Source: Bretschneidera sinensis
Lineage: Eukaryota; Streptophyta; Magnoliopsida; Brassicales; Akaniaceae
Direction: 5' to 3'
Assembly: GCA_023935145.1 (NCBI GenBank)
Contig: CM043698.1
Coordinates: 71,944,501-72,008,500 of the forward strand
DNA: 64,000 bases
Below are positions 1 through 10,597 of the stretch, in pieces. The notes under the pieces were generated by a model. That model was not told where the DNA came from. It saw only the letters and a program-made list of their open reading frames with translations, and made no database searches. Made by a program: the position numbers and the translations under genes. Every line of letters begins with the position of its first letter. Positions within the stretch are counted from its first letter, which is position 1.

Positions 1-994
1 CGCGATATAAAACCTTAATAAAAATTATTTCAAGTTCGAAATATTTTTTTTCCGCACCCAAACTTGCGCAAAAATAATTTCTATAAATTTTCATCAATTT
101 TCAAATTAATAATAAATATTGCAACCAAAATAAAATTTGAAAATTTTATAGAAAAATAAAAAAAATTTGAATAAATTAAAAAAAAAAAAGGAAGACTAGT
201 TGCATACGGGAGCGTGATAAAACATGCGCCACCATTACATCATCAGAATGCGATCAAGCTGGCTGCACTCTTTTCGTCTCAACGTCTAGAACGCAATGGT
301 GTTGTTCGTTTTGACTTTCAGGCCACCTTCGGAGAGGAGTTCATTGCAATCTCTCTCGAGCGCATGAAGGGAAGGCAGCGAACAATCACCTTCTTTAACC
401 TTCAGCCCATTTTTTGCCTTAAAAATCCTAAAAACTTTGAGGCCTTTCTTCTCTCTCCACAGAAATCCAAAAATTTCTTTCCATATATTGTTGGAAAGGT
501 TGAGAAAATATCTTTAAAGCCATATGAAGTTTATTTCATAATATTCAATGTGCATCAATTTACATCCATTCAAAATTTTGGGTTCTTAATTTAGGCTTTG
601 AATTTTCTCTCTCCTCCAAGAGAGTTAGCCCACCAAACTTTGTAGATTTGATCTACATATCATACACATATTAATCTAAAATATGATGTCATTTAGATTA
701 AAAAAAACGAACAAGTTACCATATTTTTTCCATTAAACCTTCAAAAAGGGGATTAGTTTGTTTTTCTCTCCACAAAGAGAGTCAGGCTTTTATATTTTCC
801 AGATTTAATCTCTAATATGGTAACTAATTTCATGCAAAAAAATTGTAGCTTAACATGCAATATAGAAGAAGTTGCCATTTTCAACCATTAACCTTCATAT
901 TTTTTAGTTTCTCAATCATACAGGCATCCATTGTCAATTTAACACATGTAATCACGTTCAAAGGGAATTTATGCGCCCATGAAACAAAAACACA
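1..994. other. AT-rich stretch without a recognisable gene
   Basis: No gene is recognised here. There is a 126-codon open frame at 214-594 on the plus strand, but its product has no motif I know and base composition alone could explain it. The right part ends at a primer-site motif of a minus-strand LTR element, so this is probably the leader or internal non-coding part of a retroelement rather than host gene sequence. Confidence 0.4.
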
Positions 995-1217
995 GGCTCT
1001 GATACCAATGTAAAACAATAACGCAATAGTAAAACATTTTCTTACCAGTTTAACCTGAAACTTCTTGTATTATGGACTCCTCTCTGGTCTTCACATCTTC
1101 TAACTGGTCGATGGTCACATGTACGATCACAAAACGAAAAGTGCACAAATTTTCACCACCCAAATGCCTTGTCTCCCTCTCAAGAAAAATGGTGTTGGTT
1201 TTCTCTTACTACCGTTT
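995..1217 (-). repeat. tRNA-Met-type primer site and partial LTR of a minus-strand element
   Basis: On the minus strand, 1007-995 reads TGGTATCAGAGCC, the primer-binding site used by many plant Ty1/copia, TRIM and LARD elements (complement of initiator tRNA-Met). One base away, plus-strand TG at 1009 matches the terminal CA of an LTR read on the minus strand. The LTR body runs right until the TRIM begins at 1218; the rest may be 11935-12027, which ends in CCAACA. No copia coding sequence is visible on the left, so the element is non-autonomous or badly decayed. Joining the two parts is inference. Confidence 0.4.
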
Positions 1218-1394
1218 TGTTAGGATATCCATATGCGAGTTATCCCACGTCGAAAAGAAATAAAAAATAAGAGTGGGTTATATACATGGTTTGGGCTTAA
1301 GACTCATGAGATTAAGCTTTTGAGTCATATTGGTGTACATCCATGTATATCAAGCCCACGTTCATCTGATCTCCCAGTACTCCCGACCTTAACA
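1218..1394 (+). repeat. TRIM element, first LTR
   Basis: A 177-bp repeat starting TGTTAGGATATCC and ending CCTTAACA. A related copy starts at 1550. It is followed after three bases by a primer-site sequence. The short LTR, short internal region and lack of coding potential are the definition of a TRIM. It lacks about 10 bases present in the second LTR near its 3' end. Confidence 0.75.
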
Positions 1395-1549
1395 AATTGG
1401 TATCAAAGCCCATGTTCGAGTTGGTCACGATCGTTTAACTCCCACAATGTTGCCCCGTGGTTGAGTCGTGCCTAGTTGTCTGTCCGTGAGAACTCCCATG
1501 GTTGAGTTTGGCGGCTTCTCCTATTGGTTACTGCTGGTTCTATGAGATT
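1395..1549 (+). mobile_element. TRIM internal region with primer-binding site
   Basis: The 155-bp segment between the two LTRs begins with TGGTATCAAAGC at 1398-1409, one base off the initiator tRNA-Met primer site. No reading frame is present. A clear polypurine tract is not visible before the second LTR, so the element is decayed or the tract is very short. Confidence 0.7.
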
Positions 1550-1683
1550 TGTTAGGATATCCATATGCAATTTATCCTAAATCAGAAAGAAATAAAAAAT
1601 AAGAGCGGGTTGTATGCATGGTTTGGGCCCAAGACTCATAAGCTTAAGCTTTTTGAATCATATTGGCGTCCATCCATGTATAT
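1550..1683 (+). repeat. TRIM second LTR, proximal part (split by Athila insertion)
   Basis: Same start as the first LTR. It stops at ...CCATGTATAT (1683), where the Athila element begins, and resumes at 11882 with CAAGCCCATG, exactly as the first LTR continues. Counting the target site once, the rebuilt length is about 187 bp against 177 bp for the first LTR. Confidence 0.8.
1679..1683. repeat. Target-site duplication TATAT (left copy)
   Basis: The five bases before the 5' LTR equal the five after the 3' LTR (11877-11881). The intact TRIM LTR at 1218-1394 shows the unoccupied site with a single TATAT. Confidence 0.9.
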
Positions 1684-2014
1684 TGATAAGAGCCATAAAA
1701 TGCATCTCAACAATGTTTAATTGTTAGCATTTTATGATTCTTCTCGGTCTTTATTGCACTTTTATGTGTTGATAACTCTTAAGTAATATTATTGGACCAC
1801 TGACTTATTCCAATGCATTTTCAAGTATTTTGAGTCCAAAGAGAATAAGAAGCGATCATTGTTTAAAAGCACCAAGATTCCATGCACGACGGAGCATTGG
1901 AGTGGCTGCGGAGAGGCAAAACATGAAGAAAATCAACAATCAGTGAGCACTGCGGTGCCCAGAAACCTACATGTTGTGAACAATCAGTGAGCACCGTGGT
2001 GCTCCCCAGCCAAC
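1684..2014 (+). repeat. Athila-1 5' LTR, truncated
   Basis: It matches the first part of the 3' LTR from TGATAAGAGCC through the palindromic GCACCG-type motifs near 1943-2010, then the match stops and gag-like sequence follows within about 30 bases. The rest of the LTR (about 940 bp by comparison with 10598-11876), the primer site, the leader and the start of gag are missing, so one deletion removed them. Confidence 0.85.
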
Positions 2015-2020
2015 ACTCAT

Positions 2021-3181
2021 CATCAAGATTTTAAAACAGGGATGATACAATTACTCCCTACTTTTCATGGCTTGGAAAATAAAAACCCTTATGTGCACAT
2101 TAGAGAATTTGAGGAAGTATTTGCGACTTTTCATAGTCAAGATGCAACTGATGATATCGTGAGACTTGAGTTTTTTCCTTTCTTCTTGAAGGATAAAGCT
2201 AAGAGTTGGTTATACTCACTGAGACCACGATCAATTGGGCCATGGAACGAGATGACCCAAGTCTTTATTAACAAGTACTTCCCTCAACATAAGACTAATG
2301 CATTGAAAAGACAAATCTCCACCTTTGCACAAAAGGAAAATGAGACTTTGTATTAGTCTTGGGAGAAATTTAAAGAGCTGTTAAGTATGTGTCCACATCA
2401 TGGGTATGAAAATTGGTGTTTAGTGAGCTATTTCTATGAGGGTCTTACCTATAGAGAACGCCAATGTGTAGAGATGATGTGCAATGGTGAATTTCTGCAA
2501 AAAGACCCTGATGAGGCTATTGAGTACCTCAATGAGCTTGCTGAAAAAGCTCACACATAGACTAGACCTAGTGCTACTAAAAGCACAAATAGGTTATGAC
2601 CTATAGGAAACCTTAGTGGTGGAGGAATCTACCATCTTAAGGAAGAGGATAACCTTAAGGCCAAGGTCGAGATGCTTACTAGGGAGTTAGAGGCATTAAA
2701 AACTAAAAGGCCAACACACATGGTTAATCAAGCCGAACCTTTAGAACCATGTTTTGTGTATGGCGGGGTTGATCATCTCACTCAAGATTGCCCCACATTT
2801 GTTGACATGAGAGGGCTCTACGAGGAACAATGTAATGCCTTAGGCATGTACAAGAAACCTCCAGCACCCTTCTCTAACACTTATAATCCGGGGTGACAAA
2901 ATCACCCCAATTTTAGCTGGAAATCTAAAAATCAGCAGCATGCACAACCCCCTAGATCACACCTAGCACCTTATCATGCACCCTCATCTTTAGAAGACAC
3001 CTTACATGCTTTTATAGAAGCACAAGGTAAGACAAACCAAAGGTGTGAGGCTTTAATTACACAAGTGGTTGAGGAAAACAAAGAAATAAGGAGCCAAGTG
3101 TCTAAATTAATGGGCTTCTTAAGTGTGACTGAGTGAGGTAAGTTCTCTTCCCAAACTCAATCCATACCTCACGGTCAACAT
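2021..3181 (+). pseudogene. Athila-1 gag (broken)
   Basis: Capsid-type gag domain. The frame starts without its original N terminus because of the deletion beside the 5' LTR. From 2042 it reads IQLLPTFHGLENKNPYVHI and continues through the typical plant gypsy gag core (WLYSLRP, FFP, AQKENETLY). A stop falls at 2354-2356 (Tyr-stop-Ser), with another near 2558. The zinc knuckle near 2750-2790 reads CFVYGGVDHLTQDC: the second Cys of the CCHC finger is Tyr, so RNA packaging would be impaired even without the stops. The tail up to 3181 is the gag-protease spacer. Confidence 0.85.
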
Positions 3182-4060
3182 ATGGCACAAGAAAATTTGA
3201 AAGATGTAAATGCCATTATGACCCGAAGTGGTAAGTCACTACACATCCCACCAATGAATAAACCCGAGGAGATGAGAAAAGGTCAAACTAGTAGTGAAGC
3301 CGAACTGCCTAAAGAGCCTGAAGTGACCAAAAATCCTATTATGGCACCATCCCCCCAAGCCTTAAAATCTAACAAGAAAAATCTGGAAATAAATAATGAA
3401 ATCCTTGAGAACTTAAGGCAAGTGAAACTTAATCTTCCTCTTTTGCATGTGATTAAACAAGTCCCTACCTATGCAAAAGTTCTCAAGGATTTATGCGCTA
3501 TTAAGAGGAAACACCATGTCAAGAAAACAACATTCCTAACTAAGCAAGTTAGTGCATTAATTGAGCAGAGAATTCTCCCAAAATACAAAGATCTGGGCTG
3601 TCCTACCATTGCGTGCAGCATTGGAAATCATGAGGTTAGACAAGCCTTGCTAGATTGAGGAGCTAGTGTAAACCTGATGCCATTCTCCATTTACTTACAG
3701 CTGGAGTTAGGAGAAATCAAACCAACCAGTGTGGTATTGCAATTGGCTAACCGTTCAGTCAAAGTACCCCAGGGTATGGTAGAGGATGTTTTGATTCAAA
3801 TTGATAAATTTTACTATCCTGTTGATTTCTTAATTCTTGATACTACTTCTGTTGTTGACACTAACTCTAAAATCCCTTTGATTTTGGGTAGACCTTTTCT
3901 TGCTACTGCGAATGCTCTAATAAATTGTAGGAATGGACTCATGAAGCTGTCCTATGGCAACATGACCCTTGAAGTGAATATTTTCAATGTTGCAAAACAG
4001 TCCGAAGATGAGGACGAAAACCACCAGCTTTACATGATTGAGTCACTCATCAATGAGTGA
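3182..4060 (+). pseudogene. Athila-1 aspartic protease region (broken)
   Basis: The first half (3182-3560) is a charged linker. The retropepsin core follows: a stop codon (3656-3658) sits directly after the active-site Asp, so the DxGAS motif reads D-stop-GAS. Downstream residues (VNLMPFSIY, VVLQLANRSV, ILGRPFLATANALI) match the plant gypsy retropepsin fold, including the ILGRPF flap-side strand. The protease would normally mature the gag-pol polyprotein. A single point change explains the stop. Confidence 0.85.
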
Positions 4061-4309
4061 GTTTCCTTAGCTCATGATTATGATCCTCTTAAGATTTTTC
4101 TTGTTAATTTTGAGATAGATTTATTTGATGATAAAACTGATATAATTAATATTTGTGTTGTTTTTGACAAATCTCAGGATTATAGTAATCGGGCATGGCA
4201 ACCAAGGTTTGAGGAGCTGCCCAAAAGAAGCAAGACACAAGTCTTCTCAAGTGTTGAAGCACTTAAGGTCGAATTAAAGCCACTACCTAAGGGTTTATAA
4301 CATGCCTTT

Positions 4310-5788
4310 CTCGGTCCAGGTGATACCTTTCCTGTTATTATTTCTTCTGAACTATCTGAGATCCAAGGTAAGAAATTAATTCAAACTTTAAATGCACACA
4401 AATCAGCCTTAGGAAGGAGCATGGCTGATTTAAAGGGAATTAGTCCCCTAATCTGCTCCCATAAAATAAATTTGGATGAAAGAACTAGCCCTCGTAGAGG
4501 CCCTCAACGTAGGCTTAACCCCATTATGAAAGAAGTAGTGAAAAATGAAGTGCTGAAACTGTTAGATGCGGGTATTATATATCTCATAGCTGATAGTAAG
4601 TGGGTAAGCCCTACATAAGTCGTCCCTAAAAAGTCTGGAGTCACTGTGATGAAGAATGACCTAGAAGAGCTAGTCCCTACCAAACTTGTGACCGGGTGGC
4701 GTATGTGCATTGATTATAGAAAATTAAATGCTGCCACCCAAAAAGACCATTTCCCACTCATTTTTATTGATCAAATTCTTGAGCATGTAGCTGGTCATCC
4801 CTTTTACTATTTTTTATATGGTTATTCTGGTTATTATCAAATAGAAATTGCATTAGAAGACCAAGAAAATACCACTTTTACTTGTCCCTTCGGCACCTAT
4901 TCTTTTCGTAGAATGCCATTTGGATTATGTAACGCCCATGCTACTTTTCAACGCTGCATGATAAGTGTTTTTAGTGACATGATTGAAAGTTGCATGGAGG
5001 TTTTTATGGATGACCTAACTGTTTTTGGATCTTCATTTGAAGCATGCTTAATGAATTTAGAAAGAGTATTAATTCGTTGTGAAGAAAAAGAATTGGTTTT
5101 AAATTGGGAAAAACACAATTTCATAGTACCATCTGGTATTGTCTTAGGGCATATTGTCTCTTCTAAAGGAATAGAGGTTGATCAATCTAAGATTGAATTA
5201 ATCTCTAAATTACCTACCCCTAAGACAATAAAGGATGTGAGATCTTTCCTTGGTCATGCTGGTTTTTATAGGAGGTTCATATAGAATTTTTCAAACATCT
5301 CTAGACTTTTAAGTGCCCTCCTAGTTAAAGACACTCCCTTTGAATGGACACAAGCTTATCAAGAAGCATTCCAAATGCTGATCGGCAAGCTTACTTCCAC
5401 ACCTATAATGCAGTCACCGGATTGGACTTTACCTTTTAAAATCATGTGTGATGCTAGGGACTACACTGTAGGTGTTGTTCTTGGACAATAAAGAGAGGGA
5501 AAACCTTTTGTCATTTACTATGCTAGTAAGACTTTAAATAGTGCTCAAATGAATTACTCTACAACTGAAAAAGAATTGCTAGCTGTAGTATTTGCTTTAG
5601 ATAAATTTTGTGCTTATTTAATTGGGTTGCCTATCCTTATTTTTACAGATCATGTCGCCCTCAAGTATCTTCTCACAAAGAAGGATGTTAAGGCACGACT
5701 AATCTGATGGATCCTGCTCTTGCAAGAATTTGATATCACCATCAAGGACAAGAAAGGAGTGGAGAACGTAGTAGCCATCCACCTCTAG
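4310..5788 (+). pseudogene. Athila-1 reverse transcriptase and RNase H (broken)
   Basis: RT fingers and palm run from about 4420 (ADLKGISP, CIDYRKLNAATQKDHFP) to about 5280 (DVRSFLGHAGFYRRFI), and RNase H follows (MCDARDY, YYASKTLNSAQMNY, TTEKELLAVVFA, FTDHVALKYL). The FMDD box near 5007 is present. The palm motif that normally carries the first catalytic Asp reads FLYGYSGY, with Tyr encoded at 4817-4819. Stops interrupt at about 4615, 5282, 5489 and 5705. The enzyme would have made cDNA from the element RNA; this copy is dead by several independent changes. Confidence 0.9.
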
Positions 5789-5898
5789 AGACTTACATTC
5801 AAGGACACTTGTAATGACATGTCAATCAAGGATGATTTTCCCGATGAGCAATTACTATCCATTACTTCTCTACATGGTTTGCTCACATCGTAAATTAT

Positions 5899-7168
5899 TT
5901 GGCTGCAGGTGAGATACCTATGGATTGGAGCGCTCAAGACAAGAGGAAATTCTCATATGAGGTATGTAATTTTTATTGGGATGACCCCTATCTTTTCAAG
6001 TACTGCCCTAACCAAATTCTAAGGTGTTGCATCCCTAATGAAGAGATTGCGAGTGTCTTAGAATTTTGTCACTCCCAAGCTTGTGGAGGCCACTTTTCAA
6101 TGAAAAAAACCGCTGTAAAAATTTTGCAATGTGGATTTTATTGGTCTACATTGTTTAAAGATGCAAACACCTATTATCACTCATGTGAATGATGTCAAAA
6201 GTTAGGAGCTGTGTCTCACCGAAATATGATGCCCCTAAACCATATTTTAGTAATTGAAATCTTTGATTGTTGGGGCATCAATTTCATGGGACCCTTTCTT
6301 CCTTCCTTCGGATACCAATATATCATCGTGGCAATAGATTATGTATCTAAGTGGGTAGAGGCAGCAGCTTTTTAAAGCAATGATAATTGAACGATGATTA
6401 AATTCCTTAAAGAAAATGTGTTATCTCGATTTGGTACACCACGTGCTATAATTAGTGATCGAGGTACACATTTTTGCAATCGTTCTTTTGAAGCTTCGAT
6501 GAAAAAATATGGGGTATTACATAAAATCTCTACTGCTTACCATCCTCAGACTAGTGGACAAGTAGAGCTTGCTAATAGGGAGATTAAACAAATTTTAGAA
6601 AAAACGGTTAACCCCGATCGCAAGGATTGATCGTTGAGACTAACTTATGCGCTTTTGGCTTACCGTATAGCCTTTAAAACTCCCTTAGGTATGTCACCTT
6701 ATCGGCTTGTTTTTGGAAAGCCTTGTCATTTACCCGTGGAGCTCGAGCATCGAGCTTATTGGGTCATCAAGTCTTTTAACTTTAATATGGGCGAAGCGGG
6801 TAAGCTTAGGAAATATCAGCTGACCGAGTTGGAAGAGTTAAGAAACGATGCTTATGAAAATTCTAGAATCTATAAGGCTAAGATGAAAATATTCCATGAC
6901 AAAAGTATTTTGAGGAAAACATTTAAACCCAATGATCGGGTGTTCTTATACGACTCTAGACTTCATAAGCATCCTGGAAAACTTCGGTCAAGATGGACCA
7001 GCCCTTTTTATAGTGAAAAATATTTTTGAAAATAGGGCGGTAGAAATTGAGGATACTAGAGATGGTCGGGTCTTTAAAGTAAACAGTCAACGACTTAAGA
7101 TCTTAATCGATAGACAAGATCCGGAAATGGCAGACATTCCGCTTACGAATCCGGTCTATTCACCTTGA
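5899..7168 (+). pseudogene. Athila-1 integrase (broken)
   Basis: The N-terminal zinc domain is visible (HSQACGGHFSMKKT ... HSCE then a stop before CQ). The catalytic core begins WGINFMGPF: the first Asp of the DDE triad is Asn (codon 6280-6282). The second Asp is kept in IISDRGTHFCN and the Glu region in GQVELANREIK. Stops lie at 6190, near 6375 and at 6628. A frameshift near 7000 separates the C-terminal part, which continues in another frame to VNSQRLKI at about 7110. Integrase would join the cDNA ends to host DNA. Confidence 0.9.
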
Positions 7169-7367
7169 CCACACAACAAAGGTACGTTTTTATTTTTTTA
7201 TTTGTTTGTTCTATTTTTAATTAATTTTTACTCAATCTTAATTGTAAGTTTTTAGTTTAATTTGAATTTTTAGGATTATTATTTTTTTTTTTTTGGCTGA
7301 CTTTGTTTTATTTTTCTCTTTCATTTAGCAAAAACCCAGCATATGAAAATTTTCTTCTTGCAAACCT

Positions 7368-7500
7368 GCACCGCGGTGCCCCTAGACCAGCACCACAGTG
7401 CACAGCACCAGGCCCAGCACACCAGGCCCAACACTGCAGCGCACTGAACAGCGCCAGCTCGAGCCTAGCACAAAGTTAACCCTAATTCTGCACTATAAAA
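7368..7500 (+). promoter_or_regulatory. Predicted internal promoter of the Athila-1 post-pol frame
   Basis: A TATA box (TATAAAA) lies at 7494-7500. Upstream is a GC-rich stretch in an AT-rich element: a perfect palindrome GCACCGCGGTGC at 7368-7379, a near copy GCACCACAGTGC at 7390-7401, and further half-sites to about 7455. The same motif family lies about 90-205 bp upstream of the LTR TATA box (10876-10994 against 11081). A pyrimidine-rich leader (7505-7750) follows, as in plant 5' UTRs. Function is inferred from layout only. Confidence 0.5.
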
Positions 7501-7757
7501 GCCATTTTGCAGCCTCCTTCTTCATTTCTCCTTTCACAAAACCACCAGCACACTATCTCCTCTCTCCACTTTGCAACAAATCCTTACTTGCCCACTCACT
7601 TGGACTCAAAACTTTCTTGTTTCTACCATCATTGCTCACTAATTTTGCTGTTTTTGCTACATTCTCTCTCAAAAGCTTGGTTACAAGAAGACTTGGGGTT
7701 TATCAAAGAACACTTCAAGAGGAAGGTAGTCTTTCTTCTCTCCAACACAGACATCAA

Positions 7758-7851
7758 GTAAGACCACTTTCTTCCATTTTATTGCTTATTTGTGCTATTT
7801 AGTGGTTACATTTTTCCCTAAGTCTATTATTTTATATATATTTGATTTCAG
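7758..7851 (+). other. Predicted 94-nt intron in the leader of the post-pol frame
   Basis: Donor ATCAA|GTAAGA at 7758 and acceptor TTTGATTTCAG|TGGCACC ending at 7851, with a T-rich tract before the acceptor. Splicing would join A (7757) to TGGCACCTAAG (7852) and so create ATG GCA CCT AAG, a start absent from the genomic sequence. Both sites fit plant consensus well. RNA evidence is not available here. Confidence 0.45.
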
Positions 7852-8986
7852 TGGCACCTAAGACCAAGAGACCTAGGGGGCAAACATAACAAGAGTATGT
7901 GACACCAAATTTGTGAGTTTTGAAGCAAATGAGAGATATATTAGAATGCTGCAAAGCCGAAAACCCAGTCCCGAAAAAGGATTCAACATCACTGAGAGGG
8001 AAAATCCGACGTTATTTAGAATGATTCTAGATAGGAATTGGGGTACATTTACAAGACCACCCTCTCTCTCTCTCTCCCTCCCAAATTTGGTTAGAGAGTT
8101 TTACGCAAATGCACCCTAGCATAGGAATGGTAAAGTGAGAGTAAGAGGGCAACCAGTTTCTTTTAGTAGCTCAACCATTAATAGCTTCTATGGATTACAT
8201 GACATTGAACATAGTGACTATAGTGCATATGTGTCTACCATTAATTATGAAGAGATTTGCACTACCCTTTGTATTCCGAGCACTATATGGAAAATGACGT
8301 GTGATATCCCTATCACTTTGCTTGGTACTTCTCTCAATGCCAATGCTAGGGCTTGGTAATATTTTATATGTCAGCGGATGATGCATGTTTTACACTATAG
8401 TGCCTTAACTGTTGAGCGAGCTGTGTTAATCTATGCAATTTTGATGGGCATGACTAGCGATGTAGGCCAAGTCATAAATAATTCTATCAAACACACTATT
8501 AGACAAATGCTCGGATTATATTTTCCTTCTTTAATAACTCAATTGTGCATCTGAGCTGGAGTCCAATACAGCCTTGATGAGGTGACTCAGCAACCTAAAA
8601 AACCCATCGATGATATCCTGCTAGCTCAGATTAAAGCCTCAAAGCCACTAATTTCGGGAGAGGAGGCAGGTATTTGCTGCCCACTCCCCCACCTCTAGGC
8701 ATTTCACGGTTGTCGAGCGACTTGAGCGGATAGAGATTCGTTTTGACGAGCATCATAAATTATTGCTTGATAGGTTAAATCGTTAAGACAAATTTTTGGC
8801 TCGGCAAGCCGATTATCAAGCGGAGGTCAACTCCTCCTTTGGTCAGATGTACCAACACCTTACCTCCGTTACTGGTTGTAATATGGGTCATTTTCCTACT
8901 ATGCCACCCTATCCGAGTTCATCTTTTGATCCACCTCCCGAGGAAGGTGAAGGGAATGCAGACGATGATGAGAATTTAGAGGAATA
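7852..8986 (+). pseudogene. Athila-1 post-pol frame (plant-transposon-protein type), broken
   Basis: An extra frame after pol, in the place called env-like in Athila elements. Visible blocks: FVSFEANERYIRMLQSR near 7910; a central domain with REFYANAP and VRVRGQPVSFSSSTINSFYG, as in the family annotated as putative plant transposon protein; then a coiled-coil-like tail (RLERIEIRFDEHHKLLLDRL, QAEVNSSFGQMYQHL) ending DDDENLEE at 8985. Stops occur near 8117, 8357, 8552 and 8785, with at least one frameshift near the start. I see no clear signal peptide or membrane segment, so the label env is not supported by this sequence. Confidence 0.6.
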
Positions 8987-10597
8987 GTTTTGGGTTTTAT
9001 CTCTTATTTTCCCTTTTTCTTAGTTTATTTTTCGTTATTTTTTTTTCATTTTAGTGATTTTTCTCCATTTTATGTGCTAACCTAACATATGGTGGGAATC
9101 TTAAGGGTACACCACAGTTGCTTTCTTTTTGTTCTCTTGTTCTATGTTGTAGATTGAAATTTCAGCAAGAAGAATGGCATGCAATCCACCTAGTGGTGCA
9201 CATTTTTCAGCACCTCTGCACTCGTGCTTACAAAGGGAGTTTTTCTTTACTTTCTCTTTAACATTGAGGACAATGCAAAATTTTAAGTTGGGGGTGGAGA
9301 CGTATTTCTTTAAAATTGCTTGGTGTTACCTTCCCTTACCTTTTGTTTTAAGCATGAGTTGTGTTTGCCTTGGATGTAATTCACATGTCAATGATATAAG
9401 CTTAATTGAGATAACATACAACATTTAGAAGAAATTAAATTTTGTTTCGGTTTGAAAATACTTTAAGTGTCAATCTTGATTTGGTTAGAGACTCTAGTTT
9501 GTTGTAATATTGTATGATTAGTCTCAAGCACTTAGAGAAGTTTTATGTTTGATTATTTTGTGAATATTTTTATGGTCTTGGCAAGCTCTGGAACTTATTT
9601 GATAATCACTTGAGGCGAATTCCTAGAATGCACATTACTTAGGATATGATATAGGCCATTTTTGGACCGTTTGAGCCTTTTTTTCTTGAAAAAGAATTTG
9701 AGCCTTGTTTCTTTCAATAGCCCATTTACTCACCTTTATGAGCCTAAAAATATTTTATCCTTACCTTTCTTTTAAAAGAACTTAGTTGTACACATTTGTT
9801 GAGCAGCACTTAAAAGGTGTAAGGATGGAAATATGAGAAAATATCATTACCATAACTAAAGTACACTAAAGGAGATAAGTTGGGGGTTATGGAAAAGAAA
9901 AGAAAAATGAAAAAAAAAGGAGGTGAATGGTCTTATGCCAAAATACAAAAGAAAAGAAAAGAGAAGAGAAGTAAATTAATGCAAAGAAATAAGAAAAGAA
10001 AGAAAAAGTGATGATTTGAGAAGAATGTTCGAAAAAGGGTTGAAAAAGTTAGGAGTCGAAGAAAGGTTATCTAGTGCTTAAAAGTAGTTGTGAGCTAAGA
10101 GATTGAGTTCTTTTACTTGTGAATCCTTTTCATTATTTCTTAAACTCTACCTTAGCCTAACGTTACAAGCTTATTAAAGACTTATTGATCCAATGTAATG
10201 TGATTTTTCTACAATAGTGGAGAGTGATTTGAAAAATAAGCCTACAGAGCTTATTTATGTGATTGATGTCACACAATTTATTATGTTTTTAGAGGCCAAG
10301 ATTTGTATTCACGAATGTTATTCATAAAATCATTCGGGTGTACGGATTAATGGATTGTGGTAAGATGGATGTTAAGAGTCAATAACGATTTCAAGATTGA
10401 TGTTTGGATTACTTTCGAACTTGGGTGAATTTAAACGATTTTATGTGCTACGTATTATGCGAAATTTTTTAGACAAAATGTGAATTACTCTTGGTTAACA
10501 CTAATATTGTTTTACTTTACTTCGATTCCCACTATGGAATTCATCTCTTGTTTCCGCTTGAATTGCTAGGGACTAGCAATAAGCAAGTTGGGGGTTG
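8987..10597 (+). other. Athila-1 3' non-coding region and polypurine tract
   Basis: No gene is seen. The region contains purine-rich runs (9890-10040) and ends with AAGCAAGTTGGGGGTTG just before the 3' LTR, the expected place and composition for the plus-strand primer. A similar AAGTTGGGGGTGG lies at about 9283-9297, so a second purine tract may exist. Confidence 0.6.

Noticed and set aside
214..594. 126-codon open frame near the window start
   Set aside because: No recognisable motif and low-complexity tail; may be part of a decayed element. Not listed as a gene.
7398..7802. 134-codon frame after the Athila-1 integrase
   Set aside because: It spans the palindrome cluster, TATA box, leader and predicted intron, and has no domain; better explained as regulatory leader DNA.
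7852..8986. Viral envelope gene in Athila-1
   Set aside because: Position fits env-like, but no signal peptide, membrane helix or cleavage site is visible; the domain looks like the plant-transposon-protein type.
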